A stretch of 64,000 nucleotides of DNA from Cordia subcordata (GCA_028554755.1 JAPTOF010000004.1:2177501-2241500), one strand, 5' to 3'; positions 11,751-24,700 are shown, counted from the stretch's first letter. A program made the numbers and translations. Notes: generated by a model from the sequence alone, not told the origin.

Positions 11751-13548
11751 CTAGGAGACCTTTCCTTTCATTTGCTGCAGGTGTTTAGCTAAGGCTTCCC
11801 TCATATTTCTTCCCATTGGATCAACTTGCTTACAACTCTGCCCTACATAACCAGAGTCGTGATGAACAGACAAGGCAACATCCGGTTGCAGGGTGTCTCC
11901 GCAGTCTATCATAATATTATGAAGTAAACAGCATACCAAGATTACACTGGGCAGTTTCCTCTTATCAGGTCTCCACATAACCTTGTTAAGGATTCTCCAA
12001 CTACCTTTCAACTGCAACAATGCTTTCACTGCAGCTGATCTTGCAGACTCATGCACCTCATTGAAAGCTAACTCGGTAGTGGAAAGGCCATTGCCTTCAT
12101 AAGGAGTAACAAGCCATGGCAGAAGAGGATAACCGACGCCACTCACTATATGTTCTCTAACTTCTGCTCCTTCTGATGAGAATTTGACATTTCCATTTAA
12201 CCGTGCACCACTGTCGCAAAGTTTATAAAATGCAGAGAACTTCAGCAGTCTGGAAATGGTCATTCCGCCAGGCCAACCAGTTACAATATCTAAAAATCTC
12301 ATTTCATTATCAACAATTCCCTGCAAGAACATGCTGTAGTTTTTCTCTTGGTCGCACCAATCATCCGAAGTTTGGACAGCAGGAAGGGTCATTATAATAT
12401 GTGTTGCATCAATTGCTCCACAGCAATTCAGTAACCCAAATGATGCTTCAAATTCAGATTTTATCTTCTCCATTCTACCAGGGTCTGGCCACTTGAGATG
12501 GTCCTTGGCACGTTCTTCCAAAGCCTCAATGAACCTCCAAGTAACCTGCGACACAGTCGACTGCCCAACACCAAAGGAAGCTCCGACTGAGACTTGGGAT
12601 TCACCCGAAGCTAATCTTCTCAACGCAATTGCAACTTGTTTCTCAACACTGAGAAGCCTTCCCTCGATGTTAATGAGACCCGAAGGAGGCCTTGAGATAA
12701 GATCCTCTCTGACAAGTGAACAAATATACTCAAATGTCTTCTTCGACATCCGAAAGAAATATTTGAATCCTTCTTCCTCATCAGACGGTACACTTAAACC
12801 TGCAAAACTTTTTACACTTTTAAACGCTGAAACACGACTACTCATCCCAAGTCACAACAAAACGAACGATCAACCATAGCAGTGGCATGTCACTAAAACT
12901 AAGCTAAACAAGCAAGCGGGTACAGCAAGCAAAAAACACTGCTTTGAACTCAAAATTAATCATTTCTATTTTCCAAATCAAGCCTATATATCAAATTTAA
13001 ACGCCAATAGTAAAAAATAGTCTCACAACCTCGAAAATTCAGTTCACTTCTGCACTATAAAAGAACCGCAAATCATAGATTTGTCAAAAAAATGATATAC
13101 TAACTAAACCCATTATCACCAAAAAAACCAAAAATAATAACAATAGTTACATCAGATTAGTAATCAAAGTAACATCCTAAACAAGTTAAAATGCAAACAT
13201 CCTTAAGCATAGTAATATTCTAATAATCCCGTGAGTTAATAACAATGTGGCTCATGCAATTTCGACAAAAAAATTTTACTTTTTTACTTTTGCTTTCATC
13301 AAGTAAAATAGAGTCCATAACACAATTTTAAAATCGAAAAAGAAAGGGATAAAATTGAGAGAGAAAGAGAGAAACAAACCCGGAGCAGAGGAGTTCTTGG
13401 TCCAGAAGCAATCCCACCAATCAGAATCGATGGCTTTGTTGTCAATTGGGACGCTGCTCACATTCTTGCTCTTTATTTTCTTTTTGTTTTTCTTCAATTT
13501 CTTTGCGTCTTTCTTCTTCGCTTTCTTGGGCTTCTTGGGCGGAGCCAT
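11751..13548 (-). CDS. ALP1: ALP1-like protein, domesticated PIF/Harbinger transposase
   Basis: Two coding exons, 13548-13380 and 12799-11751, join in frame into 405 residues. The N-terminus (MAPPKKPKKAKKKDAKK...) is a lysine-rich, probable nuclear-localisation stretch followed by a DSDWWDCFW motif. The rest is a Harbinger nuclease-type (DDE_Tnp_4) domain with SGESQVSVGASFGVGQSTVS, CCGAIDATHI, GWPGG and LKGSWRILNKVMWRP. Arabidopsis ALP1 (At3g63270 from memory) has near-identical blocks and associates with Polycomb repressive complex 2, where it counteracts silencing. Only the first catalytic Asp (D187) is visible. The second-Asp position, normally in an HDSR-type motif, reads TISR (I238), and the Glu position reads K315, so transposition activity is unlikely. 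It has an intron, a conserved N-terminus and no terminal repeats, which fits a host gene. EPP1-type relatives are the alternative. Confidence 0.9.
12800..13379 (-). other. ALP1 intron
   Basis: A 580-bp intron between G|GTTTG (donor) and TTTTGCAG (acceptor) on the minus strand. Joining across it completes a Gly codon (residue 57) and leads into LSVPSDEEEGFKYFF, matching the family. The in-frame read-through MSSRVSAFKSVKSFAG upstream of the acceptor is intronic. Nothing else was seen. Confidence 0.8.
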
Positions 13549-13777
13549 ATGAACTCAGCAGCACACTGCGGATTTCTTCAAACATCGCAAATTGCCAAAA
13601 GGAGGATAACGAAGAAAATGGAAGTGATCGTGTTGGGCTTTTTCTTTGCTTGCATTTTGGTACTGAAATGGGCTGGGCTTCAGTTATTTAATGATCCAAC
13701 CTTGAGCCTTCTACGTTGGTTTTAACATTTCTTTTCTCAAAATTTTGTAAAGGAGAATTTCATTGCATAATAATAAC

Positions 13778-13780
<3 letters not shown>

Positions 13781-13834
<54 letters not shown>

Positions 13835-13835
13835 A
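13781..13835. repeat. (TA)n then (CA)n microsatellite
   Basis: An uninterrupted run of about 23 TA units grading into a short CA run. Compound dinucleotide repeat between ALP1 and SULTR3;2. Confidence 0.95.
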
Positions 13836-14519
13836 AACTTAACTCCTGGCTTCAAATACATAACACAAAGCAGTAAATAACGCTCTTGGGGGGTGCAATC
13901 ATATGATTAACAAGGAAATATTTCGTCTAGTATTCCTCACTAACCAATTAATCATCGTATTTGCCCATTTAGGCACGTAAATGATGCTACAATTGTTTGT
14001 TGTAGAAACTGTAATTTGGCATCATGTACAAGATAGTGGTAAATTATGTCGAATATCTTTTGAGCATGAATTGTTCATGAGATTGTTACTTGGATTTGAG
14101 TTTGTTGCTTGAAAGTAAATTTTAGAATTCGAGTTTATTAATCGAATATCCACAAAAATAGAGAAAGTCGGAGTTTAATGTTTTCTTTTTGTATTAAAGC
14201 AGAAAATGTATTGTTGTTCTTTAGCAACTTAATAATTTCTTTGAAACTTTTTGTCTGGTTATATTCATTTTTGTTTCTTGCGTCATGTAAATTATAAATA
14301 TATGTCCATAGGTCATATGCGAAGATTAAATTTGAGGACTAATGCCTTTTCAGATTATGAAAAAATACAAATAGAAACTGACAGCTTTTAATATTGGATA
14401 TGTGTAAAAGTTTCAAATCCAAATATGCGTCAAGAATGGTAAAATAGTTCAATTAAGTTGAATTCAGTAAAGAAACTTTTTCTAAAAGGCGTGGTATATA
14501 CTTTAATAAAATAAGCCGC

Positions 14520-14521
<2 letters not shown>

Positions 14522-14557
<36 letters not shown>
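14522..14557. repeat. (AT)n microsatellite
   Basis: About 18 perfect AT units, some 215 bp beyond the SULTR3;2 stop codon. Confidence 0.95.
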
Positions 14558-14561
<4 letters not shown>

Positions 14562-14771
14562 GGCACACCTTAAGAAAGGCATTTGCATTTCCATTTCCAT
14601 TTCCGTTGACCAGAAGCTTTCAAATATACAATTATTGCTTATAACCATTACAAGAACTACATTATTCTCGGAGACCAGAAAGAAAAAGAAAAGCCTCCAA
14701 AAGGCGGATGAGCAACTAACACGACTTCTGGTTCAAATTCCACACGACTTCAACTTTTAAACGTTGTTGCT

Positions 14772-17700
14772 TCATCTCTCTGATTCTTCTTTTGGCTTGC
14801 ATGAGTGAAGCATGAAGCTGCATGCACCCACGGCTTCTGCTACCGTCAAATAAATCCATTCCTTGCCTATTTTCTCGATTAGTTTAGATTTATCCATCTT
14901 CTTCATCACCTCAGCTCCAGGGTTGGCTAACACAAGCTACAGGGCATTGGAGATTGAAAGAGTTAGGATTAATTATAAACACTTTCGGACAAGACTCGGG
15001 GTTCCAACTATTATTCTACCAACACATTAGGTCTAATTAACTGATTTAGAATGTTTCGACTCTATAGTAACCATAAATTAAGAATACGCGGGCCTATTTA
15101 GATTGAATTTTTTCTTTGAAAAAAGAATACTTTTTTGCAATAAATATTTGGTTTAATATAAAAAAGTTAAAACTCTGGAAAAACTCAAATTGTACTTTTT
15201 TTTTCCTCAGAAATTAGAAATTTTAACTTATTAGAAATCATTTTTTCAAAATTTGTAGAAAAAAGCACTTTGCTACATTCTCGAGGTCTTGGTTTATTTT
15301 GCTAAAGAATACACCAGACTTGAAATAATAATGAAGAAAAATAATCATGCACCTTGAGCTCCCTTCGATCAAATATCTTTTTGACCTCTTCGAGCATGCT
15401 AATCCCGCTTGTATCAATGTTACCAACAGCTGCCAAATTGTAGCATATAATATTAAAACCTAGCGTCTTTAATAATCTCGAGAATTATGATAATCAATAT
15501 ATATATTGAAAAGCATGCATCTAGTTAGTTTACCACTCATATCAAGTATAACATATTGCAAGCTGGTTTCTCCAGAAGATTTTAGCCTGTCTTCCTCCTC
15601 ATCAACCCATCTCGAGATTCTAGGAATTTCGATAAAAGCCCCATGTCAGTATCATTATCATCCGTAATTTTATCGAAAACCCCGTGTATCGCACGAGTTA
15701 TTATCAATATGATACCTTTCTCGTAAGTAACTCGCATTAGCGAAATATATTGGAGCTTCAAACTCAAGTATCAAAGCACCAGGAACATTTCTGGTGTTTG
15801 GGTACTGATCAACATTTCTATAAATCTTGGAATCTGGCAGGTTACCAAGAACTAATGTTCTTGGTCTTGCAACAAAAAGTAGCACTCTAAGCAATGATAA
15901 AGCAACCTGCATTTTTTGCATTATTAGTTAGCAATCTTATCTTTAGATATATAATCTGCTGATGTAAGGAATTATACTTACTGCTATCACTAATCCAATC
16001 TCGACGCTACCAAACACAACCCCAACGTAAGCGCTTATGCAGACGCAGAAGTCGAACTTGTCAACATGCCAGAGATGAATGGCTGCCTCATAATCTATAA
16101 GGCCAAGCATTGCGGCGATGATGATTGATGACAACACCACAAGTGGAGTGTAATGAAACAAAGGCGTCAGGAGTAACAAGGTAATCATGACTGAAAAAGC
16201 CATGACAATGTTTGAAACTGCAGTTTTGCATCCAGCATTGAAGTTCACTGCTGATCTGGAGAATGGCCCTGAAAATTCAATGTCGAAGTATTTTAGTGCT
16301 CAACTAGACTATCAACTAAATACGGCTGAAAAGTGGGTTTTAGTGACCGTTGTAATCGGTCACTAATAGACCTTATATGGTTACTAAACTAATTTAGTGA
16401 CCAATTCACTAAAGGGTTGGTTGTCAATTTACAATTTAGACATAACGAAACACAACTTTTTTTCTGAGAGTTATAACGTACAATTTGATGGTGATATAAC
16501 TAATTTTTCTAGTAGGGTACACGTATATTTCAAAGTAATTTGAAAGTATAGAGTGAAAAAACTTTTCGCTTCTCTCCTCATCACTTAGCTGGGCTCAACA
16601 GTCGAATCTTTACAATCTTTCTTTAGTATTCTTTTATTAGTTTCCATCTTTGTGCAAACAAAATCTGGAAGATAATTCAGCTAATAATTAGATGATGATC
16701 CGCTCAAGGAAATTAGGTGGAGTATAATAATAATGTACCTGTAGTTAGGTAACAAGAAGTGCAAGAACCAACAATGTTCATCATTCCAAAAGCAATCATC
16801 TCTTTGTTTCCATCAATATGGTAATTCTTGAACATGGCAAAGCTTCTCCCGACTGCAATTCCTTCCTGGTGGAAACACATGATTTGATAGAGTAGGTGAA
16901 ATTGCTCATATGGAAAAAGGACAAATCCACCGTGTCCACATCTAGAAAGCTGCACAACATCTAGTTGTCCCTCATTGGATTATAATGAATGTTGGTATCT
17001 ATATATAAGAATCGTTTGGATTTAGTCTTTCTAATAGTAATTTTTTTATAATTTTTTTAAAAACTCATATCTCATGGAATTGAATCTAAGACCTCACTTA
17101 GGAGAGATAGTCTCAATTACTTGAGCTATCTCTTAATCCCAGTAATTTTTCTATAACTTTTTAGAAAATATTTTCTTGAGAATTAAATTTTTTTTTAGTT
17201 TTGAAAAAAAGTTAAATTTAAACTTCTTTCCCCACAATTTCAATTTTTTAAAATCAAGTCAAATCATTTTTACAAAAGCACATATATTTCTTTTAAAAAA
17301 CAATTATACTTTTTTATTTTAAAAAATCAATCTAAACGGGTCCATAAGATTTTAATGAAACACACGCACGCACGCAGACATGTAACATAGCGAGTGACCA
17401 AATACAGTGTTAATTGACAGTGAGCTAAACGGTTTGATAGATCCAAGCACTACTCTTCCGATTCATGCGTGAGAAAACATGCGTCATCAACATGCCGTAA
17501 TTGAAGAATCAATCCTTTTTCAGTTCAAGGTTTTTCTTTTCTCATTTTTCTTTTCTGGTATAAGATGATTGTAACAAGATTAATCCAATGGTGATAGATT
17601 AGAGATATGAAAGAAAGTGGATTATTTAATTGAACAATCAGTGATCCATGACATTGTTAGGAACATATCATGCGCACTGATAGACACGCGATGTAACGAC

Positions 17701-20700
17701 ATTTTATGTGGTACAACATACAATGATTACCATTAATTGTTCTCGTAAAACTTAGTTTTCATTCATCATCATGACTTCTTAATATTGGATAAGAGTCTTC
17801 AATCCTGAGGTGGCACCTCCTTAGAGTCGAGCATGTCCATTTTGTTATCAGTAAGTAATCATTTCATTTCACAAGAATAAGTCGAAGAAGCCGTCTTCTT
17901 TTGACTTGGGGGATGCTAATTATTTACGGAAATTATGTTATGAGTAGGGTGAGGAAGCTTACGGCAAGGGCGATGACGCCCGTGACTATGCCAGTTTTGA
18001 TGGCTGTGGACAGGTATGGTGATCCGAAAGCCAGATCCATTATTGACGGAGGGTTTAACCCTTTCTTCAACTGTCCTATCTGCATACACATACATATAGT
18101 TCCAAACCACACCATCAGTGCCACCACTTTTTCACACACAATAAGAACAACCAAATATTCTAGACAAATATAATTAAATAGTACTACTATTACTACTGTC
18201 TACTGAAAAGAGAGATAAACTACCAATCAGATTCTCGCTTCTATCATATTGATGTCTAAATTAATGAACCAAATTCTTAGGCCCCTACCTTGTCATTTTC
18301 AAAAATTCCTCTAGGCATCAAGGTAATTATTAATATATAGTTTTGAGAGGGTCCACTTAATTAGTTCGTTTTGTAGTAATTTTCAAGATTAAGAGTATAT
18401 AATTAGTATATAAAAACCACCACATAGTGTGGTTTCAAAGTCGTCTTGATCTCATATTTTCAAAAAAAAAACAAAAAAAGCTTACCTAGCAACTAAATTA
18501 TGTTAATAGTAACATGGATATAGATATATAATAAGTTCATGAGTGGCGCGATTGAACATGAAGATCAAGTAATCACAAGCAATTATATTATATTTTTCAT
18601 TTATAACGATTCGAGAAAATCCACGACAGGCAATTAATAACTACAAAATTAATAATATGTATGGGCCCCTAATATTTGGTGCGTGAAACTGTGCATGTTG
18701 AGCAAAGCTAGCTGTAGTATACTATATATAGAGTAGACAAGACAGTGACAGAAAGAGACGAGAAGAAGTGGCATGGGAGTGAGTGCTCACCACTTGAACA
18801 CCGTGTCTTTCAGCATGAGTGAGGTATACGAGAAGGCTTCCCAAAATTACAGACGTTAATGGAGCCATTGCTGATATCCAGAATAATTTCGGCCTTCTTT
18901 TGCTCTGCAGTGTTGTACAACATCATAACACAACAATTACTCCATTGTACGAAAATTTCTACGCATGTCTTCTTTATCGGTAGTTCAAATAATTGAGATT
19001 ACATATTTTATCGAAGAAAGATTTTGAATTCTATGAGATCAAGAGTTGGCAGGGGTGGAGAGTTTGGTTTAAAAATAAATAAATAAATATAATCAGCCTC
19101 CATGTTGAACGTAAAAAGTTGTTTGTAGTACAGAATTACTATAGTTATGGTTATTAACTGTTTTTGGAATTGGAAAAGAATTTTCAACACTATAGTTACT
19201 ATCCATAACTACTTAGTTATTAAAAGTTTAAACTAATTTAGATTCATGTATAATTTAAAAAAAAAAGAAAAAGAAAAATAGGAAAAACGTTTTAGACAAC
19301 TTTTGTTGAGCATTAATGACGACTACTTATACGACTCGTGGAACGTTAGATTTTAGGTTAAAAGGAAAATTTATTAAACTTAGAGCTCGTTTGGATGGAT
19401 TAATTTTTTTAGAAGCATTTTTTTTACAACTTTTGAAAGAAGTATTTTTTCCATAAGTTAAAAATTGTGACTTCTTGGAAAAGTTATATTTGAGTTTTTT
19501 TTTAAAATAGAATTTTAGCTATTTTAAAATCTAAATCAAATAGTTATTATAAAAATAAAATATTTTTTTTGAAAAAAATACTTTTTTCCTTAAAAAAAAT
19601 CAATCCAAACAAAACCCTTGAAGTCTATCCCTGAAATTTGCCGAAAACAATGTTTTTTTTTGTGTGTGTGTGTGGTGAGAGACTGACAAATATATAATCA
19701 TATTTGAAATGTTAATCCATTGCTTGGAAACCCCTTTAATTAAGTTGTCGTTATTTTCATGTATATATGACAAAGAAAAAGACAATGTATAAAAGTATGT
19801 CATCGGTCAAACAATTCTTAAATAAATAATCTAAATAATGGGTCAGTAATAAAGTGCATATATAATTTACTTACGAAATATCTAGCGAGCAGGAGGTAGA
19901 AAAGGAAACAACATCCCAATACAGCGCTTTCCCATCTCCACTGCAAAACAGATCTTTTTTCGTAAATGATATTTTATATCATTTTTTTTTTACCATAATA
20001 AAACAAAGTAACGTTCATGTCATAGAGACAATCATATTTTCTCAAAGATGAGAGCAAAAGAGATGACAAAGAAACGTCAAAAGCAACCACGATTTTCGTT
20101 CACTATATATCACATGTCTCATCACGTGTTTGCATGAGTGCGTATGCATAGAGATAAGCTGCTGGAACAGGGACGAGAGGAACCTTATGTGTTTGGCTGA
20201 AGACTGAGCGCATAACGGACACGATGTCAGTGCCATGGGTGAAATGCTCCAGCCCAAGTATGCCTTTCAACTGTTGAAGACACACCACGGTTGCAGCTCC
20301 CGCCATGAACCCTACTATTGTTGCATGCGATAGAAAATCCACGATAAATCCCAGCCTGCGACGCGTTATTTAATAAAAGATAGTTCGGTGCATGAATCTT
20401 TCTTGGTATTCAAATATTTAATAGAAGGATCAAAACCAGTTATATAATACATAAATGCATAGTTTTTAGTATTGTAAGAGACGATAAATACACTCAGCAA
20501 AGAATACATATATATATATATGTGTGTGTGTGTCGGGAATTGTACTGTATTCAACATTGTATCCTTCGATCGGTGTGTATACCGTACAGATAAAAAGTCC
20601 ATAAATTAACTTCACTATCACCGAGAAGGGCCTGTAAGTTTAACGAAAAATGACGTGTCCTCTGTATTTTTATGTTGCCCAATTTGGAAGCTTACTGCCT

Positions 20701-21431
20701 AAAACATAGGTTGCCAAACTAAGTAAATCTAAAAAATTGACACATCCCTTAAAGCCAGCACTATTTTATAATTGTAATTGAGAGAGATTCAAACCTGAAA
20801 ATGCCCAGAGCCGCCTCAAAGATTCCGGCGAAGAACGTAGTTGTAAAAGCAAGATGGAGATACAACGTTGGATTTTCACTTGCATTAACTTCATTCCCCA
20901 ACATTGAAGCTGTGAGAAGTGATGCCACGGCAACAGTCCCCACTGCTAAGTCTTTTGAACTTCCCATAATTGCATACACCAATGGCGGAACAAAGCTCGA
21001 GTCTAAACGACCGAAAGGGAAAAACAAAATCATTTAGCTCGAAAACTAAACAAGAGTTTCATGCACCGAGCTTAATTATTTATGTTGAACTTACACAGGC
21101 CGAGGATTGGTGGCAAGTTGGCAAGTTTAGCATAGCTGATCCCCTGAGGGATGGCAAGGCTAGCTATGGTGATTCCAGCTATAAGGTCGGACTTGAAGAA
21201 CTCGAAGCTGTATTTTGGGCCCCATTCAAGGATGGGAAAAACATACTGAAGGCCCAACATGAACTTCCGACGTGGCGATTGGCCCTTGAATTGCCTGAGC
21301 GGATCATCAGGAAAGAAAGTCTCCTTAAGCTGGTTCTTTAACGACTTAACGAATGGTTGTGGTGGTGGAATAGCAACACGATGTACAGGCTCAACATTCA
21401 CCGATGGGTACTCATAATCTGCGTTACCCAT
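14772..21431 (-). CDS. SULTR3;2: group 3 sulfate transporter (SULTR3;2-like)
   Basis: Twelve coding exons on the minus strand: 21431-21095, 21002-20795, 20355-20184, 19940-19875, 18904-18791, 18079-17963, 16865-16739, 16268-15982, 15906-15716, 15619-15534, 15429-15353 and 14936-14772. All junctions keep frame and give 648 residues, normal for the family. The N-terminal half is an SLC26/SulP membrane domain with [41 protein letters not shown]-like and [15 protein letters not shown] blocks. The C-terminal STAS domain (about 510-635) carries [16 protein letters not shown] with D574-T575-S576-G577. The end NPGAEVMKK...IYLTVAEAV resembles SULTR3;2 more than SULTR3;1. Group 3 members move sulfate, some at the plastid envelope; the membrane used here cannot be told from sequence. 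Several introns hold MITE remnants and one a SINE-like insertion. The gene lies near NET1, as in Arabidopsis. Confidence 0.92.
15086..15260. mobile_element. degenerate MITE remnant in SULTR intron 11
   Basis: An AT-rich stretch opening with GGGCCTATTTAGATTGAATT and carrying the TTTGGTTTAATAT and AAAAGTTAAAACTCT interior words shared with the copies at 30084 and 48148. The right end is blurred. It lies within the intron between the last two coding exons of the sulfate transporter. Confidence 0.45.
16320..16517. mobile_element. possible CACTA-derived fragment in SULTR intron 7
   Basis: Several copies of GTGACC/GGTCAC words (TTTAGTGACCGTTG, ATCGGTCACTAA, TTTAGTGACCAATTCACTA) are followed by TTTTTCTAGTAG at 16506-16517. 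This resembles the terminal TTTTTCTAGTG of plant CACTA-type elements. No matching left end was found, so only a fragment is suggested. Confidence 0.3.
17011..17345. mobile_element. MITE in SULTR intron 6, interrupted by a SINE-like insert
   Basis: Left end ATCGTTTGGATTTAGTC and right end AAAAATCAATCTAAACGGGT are imperfect inverted repeats of the GTTTGGATTGATTTTT family also seen at 19382, 30084 and 39961. Removing the insert at 17064-17140 brings the two halves back to the length typical of that family. Confidence 0.5.
17064..17140 (-). mobile_element. short tRNA-derived SINE-like insertion
   Basis: Read on the minus strand it begins GGGATTAAGAGATAGCTCAA and contains an A-box-like TAGCTCAAGTAATTGAG and a B-box-like GGTCTTAGATTCAATTCC at tRNA-like spacing. 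It ends in a T-rich tail next to AAAA. Matching sequence flanks it: AGTAATTTTTTTATAATTTT at 17036 on and AGTAATTTTTCTATAACTTT at 17141 on. That looks like a target-site duplication of about 25 bp, as SINEs make. It is only about 77 bp, so it may be truncated or a tRNA pseudogene. Confidence 0.45.
19382..19618. mobile_element. MITE in SULTR intron 4
   Basis: A 237-bp element. Left end AGAGCTCGTTTGGATGGATT; the right end reads, in reverse complement, AGGGTTTTGTTTGGATTGAT. The interior is T/A-rich with no coding potential. Same family as 17011-17345 and 30084-30309. No clear target duplication. Confidence 0.6.
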
Positions 21432-21787
21432 CTTTTGTAGCCCTCTTGCAGAACTAGTGATAGTAGTTCTACCTAGGACGACGAGATTACTATCTCAAGA
21501 ATTACTTATGAACGACAAAAGATATTAAGATCTATCTAATTAGTTAATAGAGAAAATATCACGCTCCTTCTGATCATGTTTGGGAAGGAGCGGACTATTA
21601 ACTAGAGCAGCGGGTGTTGTAGCGAAACAATAATACTATTGCAATGAATATCTATTGGAAAATTAGATGGTTTATTTATAACAATTACGTGTGGAATATT
21701 TGTGCTAAGGCCTAGAGGATAAAGAGGCTGGAGGTGGAGTGGTGGACTACAGAAGGTGCATGGTGGGGGTGGCTCACCCTTGGAGGT

Positions 21788-21795
21788 CTTTATAG
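21788..21795 (-). promoter_or_regulatory. TATA box, SULTR3;2
   Basis: Minus-strand CTATAAAG lies about 360 bp upstream of the SULTR3;2 ATG at 21431, implying a leader of roughly 330 nt. A second TATA-like word (TTATAAATAAA) sits closer, near 21670-21682, and could be used instead. Confidence 0.4.
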
Positions 21796-24700
21796 TGGGA
21801 TGGGGAGCAGTGTGGGGATACCAATGAGTGCGGTGTGGGGCCTACTTTCCAATACACGATTGCGCCAAGACATGCCACGTAAAGCGTGTTAAGACTTTTG
21901 GTGCTGCCGACCCTCCAGGCTTTCTTGGGTCTCCCTAACACCAGGAAGCCAAGTGCTGGTAGTTCACGTATATTTGCTGTATATATATGTAGACATTGTA
22001 CGCTGGCTGCTGTATGTATCTTCTCCATCGTCGCTGCTATTACAAGTGTTTGTTTCCTACTGGGTGGGTGCAGATTGCGTCTAGAGTTGACAAGTTTGGA
22101 TTTGGATAGCCCATTGGTTTGATCTCCTCTTTAATACTGCTTTTTTGCTTGGTGAAAATTGAGATCATGCGGGTATTACAAGATTTGAAATCGAATCTGA
22201 CCCAAAGGTACTTGTCTACATGCTAGATTACAAAGAACTCTTGTAAATTGGAGCCGTGAGATTGTATGTCCGAGAATGCAAAAAATCTATCAGCAACCGT
22301 CCAGGTTTCAAGTTTCGCCAATCATGTTTACACGAAAGTCAACAAATATACAGGATGGATAGTGAACTATGGACTAACTTTCTTTCTTAGAAATAATAGA
22401 ATCGAAGAATCTTCAAATCCTCTCGAAAGATTGTTGCAGAATGACCTTTAGAAAAATCATCTCCTTTAAATTTGTTTAACTACTCCCGTGTAGCCCCTTA
22501 TCTATGAAAGGGAAAAGAGAAACTGAGATATCATGCAAAACAAAAAACTTCATCTAGCATAGAGTAGCACTGTAGCAGCTTCAATGCGGGTGGCAAACGT
22601 GTTCCTGTCTTGGGTACGGATCAATTAAGCGTCTATTTTCCTTGAGGTTATAGTTCAAATAAGATTTGTGCATAACTAAATCAAATCGTATTTCTTCTAA
22701 GCACAGTGTTTAATTAAACATGGTGTTTAACTAAACTGAACCATTATGTTTTGTTGAACCAAATAAACCGAATCGGATCGTATTTCCTCAAAATATTGTT
22801 TTAAATCTCAAAATTTAGACTTTCTTGTGAATCTGATTCACTTTTGATAGATCACAAAAGAAAATTGAGAATCATGCCTAAGCATGCAGCTGTTTATCGA
22901 GATCGAAATTGGAGACCAATTAAAATCTGCAAGGCCACTTTGACTGAGGTGCTGACTAGTATAAGTTTTAGCTGCATACCTAAATGTGCCAACCAACAAG
23001 ATATTATCAAAGAGGAAATCAAGTTCTTATTAAAGTTAACAACCATTAATTAGTAAAGTCCACTAAAATGACTCGATCAATCTTTTCAGTGTTTTAGCTT
23101 CATGGAGGTGTATCGTAGAGAGTGAAAAGGAGGTGCATATACACAATTGATAACTTTTATTGGGTCCTTTGACTTGAAAAGACTACAAGAAAAAGAGAAG
23201 TCAAATATGGAAACCCAAATGAGAAAAGGAAAATAACTCCATGTGTTCTCACTAGCAATAATTAGTTGCCAATTATGGGATATGTAATCATGTCAGCTAC
23301 GTATTCCAGAAGTTTGTCGCCCTTCAATTAGGATTATTTTTCAATTTTAAACATTATAACTTCTAGTTTCGTTAAAATTTTATAGCTACAAGAGATTTCC
23401 TACAAAAGCAAAATTTAATTTGAAATTGTTTTCTAATTATATTATTGTTTCCTTTATCCAAAATTAAGTGTATGTATAGGTCTCTCTTTACTTATACTTT
23501 CTACAAGGCTCCTCCTCGTGGATTTAATTTATTCACCTTATCTATATTTCAATATAGAAAATAATAAGTGGATGCAAAGCATGTGCTTTGCAAAAATTCT
23601 TTAGCTAATTTTCTTGTTTTCACATTATTAGAGAGAGAGAGAGAAAGAGAGACTACGAGACTTTAAAAATGATAAATCAACTTAAAATAATACTCTCAAG
23701 ACAAGAGAATTTGAAACTCACATGAACTCCCAAGTTCAGAATTAGAAACTCACAGACGAGATTTATGTTATGACAGCTAGAAAATAATTTGTTTTACACT
23801 GAAAAAGTGGCTGGATCAAAATAATTAATTCGAATTATTACATAGAATAATTAATAACGTAACATTATATACCTTTACAACTCACGTTAAGCATGTCTCT
23901 TAATAACATAAAACATCACAAAGAAATAGATGTCAGTTGGTAAATTAAGAAGGAAGTAATAAGTTTGATGGAAAGTGCACAATCTTCATCATAATTAAAC
24001 GCGCTAATGACATAATAAGTTTGACTAATGAGGTTTTATCTATCATTTAGGCTTTGTTCAAAAAGAACAGGCTAATAGTAGCAAAACAAGATAATGTTCG
24101 ATCCAGCAACAGTGTATCACGGGTACACAAGATTCTTTCTCACGTGACAAATATATGACAATATTAGTAGCCGCATTTTCTTCTTCTTTTTTTTTTTTTT
24201 TATAAATCTGACGCAATTCGGAATGATTCAATGAATTTCTCTCTCCAAGCGTGTTTGAAGAACAAACAAAAATTCTTATGTTCGACTTTTCGTTTATTAA
24301 ATTTTGCCTTAGCAGCTTTCTGTAATAATATGGCATTATATATAGCATGAATTATTGGAGCTGATTAGGCAGACTTTGAAATTTTCTGCTGAAATTAACC
24401 CAAGTGGGTTCCCTTTTTTATGGCCTTAATTCATTGGAAGAAACAAAAATGAACATGAATATATTATTGTTAACGTATATATTGTGCTTTCTTGACCTGT
24501 AGAAGTTCTTAATTTTTAGCTAGCAAGTGGTTTTAATTAAACTAGCATTTCTGGGGGAGCGCATATATAGTTGCTGTATTAGAAGGTCTTGGCACAAGTT
24601 TTATCAAAATTGATTGGAAAATGCCAAGTTGAACAACTGTTATGTTGTTGAATGAGTTGTACTAAGCAGCTTCAGGTTGGCCGTTTAACGCAGTGAGAAG

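Larger units (their letters stand above)
13549..14771. other. intergenic, ALP1 promoter side and SULTR 3' side
   Basis: The first 150 bp upstream of ALP1 contain repeated TGGGCT/TTGGGCTT motifs (about 13634-13680), resembling site II elements of housekeeping plant promoters. The remainder holds two AT microsatellites and the 3' flank of the sulfate transporter gene. No further gene was recognised. Confidence 0.5.

Noticed and set aside
12493..12879. 128-codon plus-strand frame across ALP1
   Set aside because: Antisense to the conserved transposase domain, crosses the ALP1 splice acceptor and has no family resemblance.
18721..18795. miR156-like words (GTGACAGAAAGAGACGAG, AGTGAGTGCTCAC)
   Set aside because: They do not form the mature 20-mer or a fold-back; the region is the donor side of SULTR exon 5.
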